DNA of 10,340 nt from Pseudonocardiales bacterium. Its GTDB lineage: Bacteria; Actinomycetota; Actinomycetes; Mycobacteriales; Pseudonocardiaceae. The first letter of the stretch is position 1. Each line of letters starts with the position of its first letter. Positions 6,036 to 10,340 of this stretch are shown piece after piece. Made by a program: the position numbers and the translations under genes. The DNA lies in NCBI GenBank assembly GCA_025465385.1, contig JAODNG010000593.1, positions 1 to 10,340 on the forward strand, in the 5' to 3' direction. Under the pieces are notes generated by a model. The model searched no databases and was not told the origin of the DNA. It was given only the letters and a program-made list of their open reading frames with translations.

Positions 6036-6869
6036 TCAGCGCTTCTTGCCGGTACGGCGGCGGCGGACGATCAGTGTGTCGCTGGCCTTGTGGCGCCGGG
6101 TGCGACCTTCGGGCTTGCCGGCTGGGTTCACCGGGTGGCGCCCACCAGATGTCTTACCCTCACCACCGCCATGCGGGTGATCAACCGGGTTCATCACGAC
6201 CCCGCGAACGGTGGGACGCTTGCCCTTCCAGCGCATCCGACCGGCCTTGCCCCAGTTGATGTTCCCCTGTTCGGAGTTGCCGACCTCACCTACCGTGGCA
6301 CGGCACCGAGCGTCGACGTTACGGATCTCCCCTGAGGGCATCCGCAGCTGGCCGTAGGGACCGTCCTTGGCCACCAGCTGGACTCGCGCTCCGGCCGAGC
6401 GGGCGATCTTCGCCCCGCCACCGGGCCGGAGCTCGATCGCGTGCACCACCGTGCCGACCGGGATATTGCGCAACGGCAGGCTATTGCCCGGCTTGATATC
6501 AGCCTTCGGACCGTTTTCCACGGTATCGCCCTGGCGCAGTTTCTCCGGCGCGATGATGTAGCGCTTTTCACCGTCGGCATAGTGCAGCAGGGCGATCCGG
6601 GCGGTGCGGTTCGGGTCATACTCGATGTGCGCGACCTTTGCTGGCACGCCGTCCTTGTCCGACCGCCGGAAATCGATCAGGCGGTACGCACGCTTGTGCC
6701 CGCCGCCCTGGTGCCGGGTCGTGATCCGACCGTAGGAGTTTCGACCGCCCTTGCTGTGCAGCGGCCGGACCAACGACTTCTCCGGGTGGTCCCGGGTGAT
6801 CTCGGCGAAGTCAGCGACGCTGGAGCCGCGACGGCCCGCGGTCGTCGGCTTGTACTTGCGGATGCCCAT
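6036..6869 (-). CDS. rplB: 50S ribosomal protein L2
   Basis: L2 is one of the most conserved 50S proteins, needed for subunit association and for activity of the peptidyl-transferase region. The 277 residues are of standard length. They include MGIRKYKPTTAGRR, GGRNSYGRITTRHQGGGHKR (41-60), RLIDFRRSDKDGVPAKVAHI (63-82), GPYGQLRMPSGEIR (170-183) and the hallmark VMNPVDHPHGGGEGKTSGGR (225-244), with the conserved histidine pair H231/H233 near the catalytic centre. The C-terminus is basic (IVRRRRTGKKR). ATG 6869 lies 16 bp after rplW with a GAGG Shine-Dalgarno. Nothing is missing. Confidence 0.99.
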   Translation of the reverse strand: MGIRKYKPTTAGRRGSSVADFAEITRDHPEKSLVRPLHSKGGRNSYGRITTRHQGGGHKRAYRLIDFRRSDKDGVPAKVAHIEYDPNRTARIALLHYADGEKRYIIAPEKLRQGDTVENGPKADIKPGNSLPLRNIPVGTVVHAIELRPGGGAKIARSAGARVQLVAKDGPYGQLRMPSGEIRNVDARCRATVGEVGNSEQGNINWGKAGRMRWKGKRPTVRGVVMNPVDHPHGGGEGKTSGGRHPVNPAGKPEGRTRRHKASDTLIVRRRRTGKKR

Positions 6870-6885
6870 GTCTATCCGTCCTCGC

Positions 6886-7185
6886 TCACGCGGCCGGTCC
6901 GCCGAAGATCTCGATCGGCTTGCTCTCCGGCGACAGCGTCACGATCGCCCGCTTGGTGTCCTTGCGCTTGCCGTAGCCGAACTTGGTGCGCTTGCGCTTG
7001 CCCGGACGGTTGAGCGTGTTGACGCTGAGCACCCGCACACCGAAAACCTTCTCTATCGCGATCTTGATCTCGGTCTTGTTCGCGTGCGGAGCGACCAGAA
7101 AGGTGTACTTGTGCTGGTCCAGCAGGCCGTAGCTCTTTTCCGAGATGACCGGTCTGCGGATCACGTCACGGGGATCGGGGATCAT
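6886..7185 (-). CDS. rplW: 50S ribosomal protein L23
   Basis: L23 lies at the exit-tunnel rim and is the docking site for trigger factor and the signal recognition particle. The 99 residues show the family features: PRDVIRRPVISEKSYGLLD, KYTFLVAPHANKTEIKIAIE, KVFGVRVLSVNTLNRPGKRK (the basic loop reaching into the tunnel), RAIVTL and a short C-terminal tail. ATG 7185 overlaps the rplD TGA as ATGA, with AGGAGG 7 bases upstream inside rplD, an excellent signal and a coupled junction. Its stop lies 16 bp before rplB. Confidence 0.98.
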   Translation of the reverse strand: MIPDPRDVIRRPVISEKSYGLLDQHKYTFLVAPHANKTEIKIAIEKVFGVRVLSVNTLNRPGKRKRTKFGYGKRKDTKRAIVTLSPESKPIEIFGGPAA

Positions 7186-7895
7186 CGCGCTGCCTCCTGC
7201 ACTGCGTTGCTGGCAACCGCGTCGCCGGCAACCGTGGTACGTCCACTTCGCCCGGCCAGGAATGCCTGCAGGGCGTCCGCGGTGAATACCACCTCGTCGT
7301 TGCTCAGCACGTCGTACGTGTTGAGCTGGTCGAAGGTCAGCACGTGCACCAAGGGCAGGTTGCGCAGGCTGCGGCGGCTCACCTCGTCGGCGCTGGTGAT
7401 CACCACCAGCAGCTTGGCACTCCGTCCGGCCAGCGCATCGAGGACCGTGCGAGCCGCCTTGGTAGACGGCGCGTCGCCGGTGACGAGTGCGGAGATCACA
7501 TGCAGCCGCCCGTCGCGGGCCCGGTCCGACAGCGCACCGCGAAGCGCAGCCGCTTTCATCTTCTTCGGGGTCCGCTGGCTGTAGTCGCGCGGCTGTGGAC
7601 CGTGCACGATGCCACCACCGGTGAACTGGGGCGCGCGGATCGAACCCTGGCGGGCACGTCCGGTGCCCTTCTGCCGGTAGGGCTTGGTGCCACCGCCGCT
7701 GACATCGCCTCGGGTCTTGGTGCTGTGCGTGCCCTGCCGCGCCGCCGCCAGCTGGGCGACCACGACCTGATGCATCAACGGAATGTTCGCCGGCACATCG
7801 AAGATCTCGGCGGGCAGCTCAGCGGTGCCCGCGGTAGCACCATCCGGGGTTCGCACATCGACCGTTCTCACTTCTGCGGTCATTTTTGGGCTCAC
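7182..7895 (-). CDS. rplD: 50S ribosomal protein L4
   Basis: L4 binds 23S rRNA domain I and forms the tunnel constriction with L22. In gammaproteobacteria it also represses its own operon by binding the S10 leader; that role is not established here. The 237 residues include the long conserved tunnel loop (about 55-105: QGTHSTKTRGDVSGGGTKPY, RQKGTGRARQGS, APQFTGGGIVHGP), the PRDYSQRTPKKMKAAALRGA segment, LLVV at 162-165, and the C-terminal NLPLVHVLTFDQLNTYDVL. The GTG start (7895-7893) overlaps the rplC stop as GTGA and has GAAGGGTGG upstream. The internal ATG at 7883 (M5) lacks a Shine-Dalgarno, so GTG is preferred. A nonconserved tail of about 20 residues follows the core. Confidence 0.98.
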   Translation of the reverse strand: MSPKMTAEVRTVDVRTPDGATAGTAELPAEIFDVPANIPLMHQVVVAQLAAARQGTHSTKTRGDVSGGGTKPYRQKGTGRARQGSIRAPQFTGGGIVHGPQPRDYSQRTPKKMKAAALRGALSDRARDGRLHVISALVTGDAPSTKAARTVLDALAGRSAKLLVVITSADEVSRRSLRNLPLVHVLTFDQLNTYDVLSNDEVVFTADALQAFLAGRSGRTTVAGDAVASNAVQEAAR

Positions 7896-8581
7896 TGCTG
7901 CACACCACCCTTCGCTGCCGTCTTGACCAGCACCAAGCCGCCCTTGGGTCCCGGCACCGCGCCCTTGATCAGCAGCAGGCCCGACTCCGCGTCGACGCGG
8001 TGCACCGTGAGGTTCTGAGTGGTCACCCGGACGTGACCCATCCGGCCGGCCATCCGGGTGCCCTTGAACACCCGGCTCGGGGTGGCGCAGCCGCCGATCG
8101 AACCTGGCGAGCGGTGCTTGCGCTGGGTGCCGTGGCTGGCGCCAAGGCCTTTGAAGCCGTGCCGCTTCATCACCCCGGCAGTGCCCTTGCCCTTGCTGGT
8201 GCCGACCACGTCAACCACGGTTCCAGCGGCGAACACCTCTGCGGTCACTTCTTGGCCGATCTCATAGTCCGTCGCGTCGACGGTGCGCAGCTCGACCAAG
8301 TGCCGGCGCGGTGTGACATTCGCCGCGGCGTACTGCCCAGCCACCGGCTTGGTGACCTTGCGCGGGTCGATGGCGCCGTAGGCCAGCTGCACCGCGGGGT
8401 AGCCGTCCTTTTCGAGGGTACGGATCCCGATCACTACGCACGGCCCGGCGGCCACCACGGTGACCGGCACGATCCTGTTGTTGTCGTCGAAGACCTGAGT
8501 CATCCCGAGCTTGGTGCCCAGGATTCCCTTGATCGTCCTTCCGACGACACTGACCTGATGCTCCGAATCAGTCGCTGTCAT
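7892..8581 (-). CDS. rplC: 50S ribosomal protein L3
   Basis: L3 is an early 23S rRNA binder whose long loop reaches the peptidyl-transferase centre. The 229 residues contain the family start (IKGILGTKLGMTQVFDD, 17-33), VTVVAAGPCVV, and the central loop at about 127-183: GTSKGKGTAGVMKRHGFKG, RKHRSPGSIGGCATPSRVFK and GTRMAGRMG. These are followed by VHRVDAESGLLLIKGAVPG. The first 16 residues are a nonconserved extension. ATG 8581, 10 bp after rpsJ, is the only start in frame before the conserved part, because the candidate valines are GTC codons. Its Shine-Dalgarno is weak (AAGG in the rpsJ stop region). It ends overlapping rplD by four bases. Confidence 0.98.
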   Translation of the reverse strand: MTATDSEHQVSVVGRTIKGILGTKLGMTQVFDDNNRIVPVTVVAAGPCVVIGIRTLEKDGYPAVQLAYGAIDPRKVTKPVAGQYAAANVTPRRHLVELRTVDATDYEIGQEVTAEVFAAGTVVDVVGTSKGKGTAGVMKRHGFKGLGASHGTQRKHRSPGSIGGCATPSRVFKGTRMAGRMGHVRVTTQNLTVHRVDAESGLLLIKGAVPGPKGGLVLVKTAAKGGVQQ

Positions 8582-8591
8582 TCGCCCGGCC

Positions 8592-8897
8592 TTACTGGAT
8601 GTTGACGTCGACGCTGGCCGGCAGGTCGATGCGCATCAGCGCGTCCACCGTCTTGGGCGTCGGGTCGAGAATGTCGATCAGTCGCTTGTGCGTGCGCATC
8701 TCGAAGTGCTCCCGCGAATCCTTGTACTTGTGCGGGGAACGGATGACGCAGTACACGTTCTTCTCAGTCGGCAGCGGCACCGGTCCGACCACCCGAGCGC
8801 CGGTACGCGTCACAGTTTCGACAATTTTGCGCGCAGAAGCGTCGATTGCCTCGTGGTCGTAGGCTTTGAGCCGGATGCGGATTTTCTGTCCCGCCAT
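8592..8897 (-). CDS. rpsJ: 30S ribosomal protein S10 (NusE)
   Basis: S10 is part of the 30S head and doubles as NusE, which links transcription to translation through NusB and NusG. The 101 residues match the family: MAGQKIRIRLKAYDHEAIDA, SARKIVETVTRTGARVVGPV, PLPTEKNVYCVIRSPHKYKD, SREHFEMRTHKRLIDILDPT, then TVDALMRIDLPASVDVNIQ. The open frame extends to 8993, but only ATG 8897 gives the family N-terminus. Its Shine-Dalgarno is poor: the best match, AGGA, ends about 12 bases away. Poor initiation together with a structured leader is typical of a regulated first cistron, though this is inference. It heads the S10 operon, 326 bp after tuf. Confidence 0.98.
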   Translation of the reverse strand: MAGQKIRIRLKAYDHEAIDASARKIVETVTRTGARVVGPVPLPTEKNVYCVIRSPHKYKDSREHFEMRTHKRLIDILDPTPKTVDALMRIDLPASVDVNIQ

Positions 8898-9184
8898 GGT
8901 GGCTTGCCGTCCTGTCAGTCTCGTGCCGCGGATCTCGTTGTACTGGCCAGGCCTGGACTGGTGCTTCAACCCAGTCTCAGCCCTACCCCGCACCGGTCCC
9001 CGAGGTCGGGTGTGTCGCGCTCGGCGCCCAGATCGGTGCCGCAGATCAGTGCCCTTGATGATTGCTAGCCGTGCTATCCGCGGAAAGGGCGCGCATCGCA
9101 GCGAACCTGGATCCGCTGAGCCGGCTGGTCGTACCGAGCAACCGGTTCATGATAAGCGATAGGTGATCGCCGACCAAATCCGGG
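8898..9184 (-). promoter_or_regulatory. S10 operon leader region upstream of rpsJ
   Basis: This stretch between the tuf terminator and rpsJ contains no convincing gene. It holds several inverted repeats: a 25-nt hairpin at 9121-9145 (CCGGTTG arm, TCG-GTA-CGA tip, CAGCCGG arm, one C/C mismatch, one G-U); GACTGG-9 nt-CCAGTC at 8956-8976; and the partly overlapping palindromes CCAGGCCTGG (8947-8956) and CTGGCCAG (8943-8950), which compete with it. GATCTG occurs twice, 8 bases apart, near 9028-9047. S10 operons are often regulated in their leader (by L4 in gammaproteobacteria). I infer a long structured 5' leader here but cannot name its ligand. Confidence 0.55.
9149..9177 (-). promoter_or_regulatory. 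candidate sigma-70-type promoter for the S10 operon
   Basis: Minus strand: TTGGTC (9177-9172), a 17-base spacer, then TATCAT (9154-9149). The -10 matches five of six consensus bases and the -35 three of six. Transcription would start near 9142, giving a leader of about 245 nt. The site lies just after the tuf hairpin, where an independent S10 promoter is expected. A weaker -10-like TAGCAC at 9076-9071 has no good -35 partner. Confidence 0.45.
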
Positions 9185-9217
9185 GAGGACCCGCCGACAC
9201 CTGGTCGGCGGGTCCTC
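9185..9217 (-). terminator. tuf terminator hairpin (no U-tract)
   Basis: A perfect inverted repeat, GAGGACCCGCCGAC / GTCGGCGGGTCCTC, gives a 14-bp GC-rich stem with a 5-base loop (9199-9203). It begins six bases after the tuf TGA stop. On the transcribed strand it is followed by CCCCGGATTTGG rather than a U-run, a form common in high-GC actinobacteria. It should end tuf transcription and isolate tuf from the S10 promoter, at least in part. Confidence 0.8.
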
Positions 9218-9223
9218 AATGTC

Positions 9224-10340
<1,117 letters not shown>

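Noticed and set aside
5371..6180. 269-codon plus-strand open frame opposite rplV, rpsS and rplB
   Set aside because: A shadow of conserved genes on the other strand, with no family motif and no gene-like context.
6751..7584. 277-codon plus-strand open frame opposite rplW and rplD
   Set aside because: Same reason: it mirrors highly conserved minus-strand proteins and shows low-complexity, shadow-like composition.
9046..9150. 34-codon minus-strand open frame in the tuf-rpsJ spacer (ATG 9150), a possible leader peptide
   Set aside because: It has no Shine-Dalgarno, its ATG overlaps the candidate -10 box so it would lie mostly outside the transcript start, and its sequence shows no regulatory codon run.

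Overview
This window is a housekeeping ribosomal-protein cluster from a high-GC Gram-positive bacterium (Actinomycetota). All 20 recognised genes lie on the minus strand, so they are transcribed from right to left. The actinobacterial assignment rests on four things: the gene order, a zinc-type S14 (CxxC...CxxC), high-GC codon use, and protein wording that matches mycobacterial and streptomycete homologues as I remember them. I cannot name the genus; the order could be Mycobacteriales, Pseudonocardiales, Frankiales or a relative.

Right end (about 9224-10340): most of tuf (elongation factor Tu), with its N-terminus cut off by the window edge. It is followed by a perfect 14-bp hairpin that I read as its terminator. 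Next comes a 326-bp non-coding stretch (8898-9223) with a good sigma-70-like promoter candidate and several inverted repeats. This is most likely the promoter and leader of the S10 operon.

Middle (3363-8897): the S10 operon in canonical order, rpsJ-rplC-rplD-rplW-rplB-rpsS-rplV-rpsC-rplP-rpmC-rpsQ. Left part (1-3334): the spc operon, rplN-rplX-rplE-rpsZ-rpsH-rplF-rplR-rpsE, with rpsE running off the left edge. Only 28 bp separate rpsQ from rplN and I see no terminator there, so both operons probably form one transcription unit. Many junctions overlap by 1 to 4 bases (TGATG, ATGA, GTGA, TAGTG), which points to translational coupling. The larger gaps are 326 bp before rpsJ, 73 bp between rpsS and rplV, 106 bp between rpsZ and rpsH, and 61 bp between rplR and rpsE.

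The products build both ribosomal subunits: 30S proteins S3, S5, S8, S10, S14, S17 and S19, and 50S proteins L2, L3, L4, L5, L6, L14, L16, L18, L22, L23, L24 and L29. EF-Tu delivers aminoacyl-tRNA to the finished ribosome. I found no mobile element, CRISPR array, tRNA, rRNA or accessory system. The points worth a second look are small: a hairpin just upstream of the S8 gene, a structured rpsJ leader, a terminator hairpin without a U-tract, and disordered extensions on S3, S5, L22 and L29.
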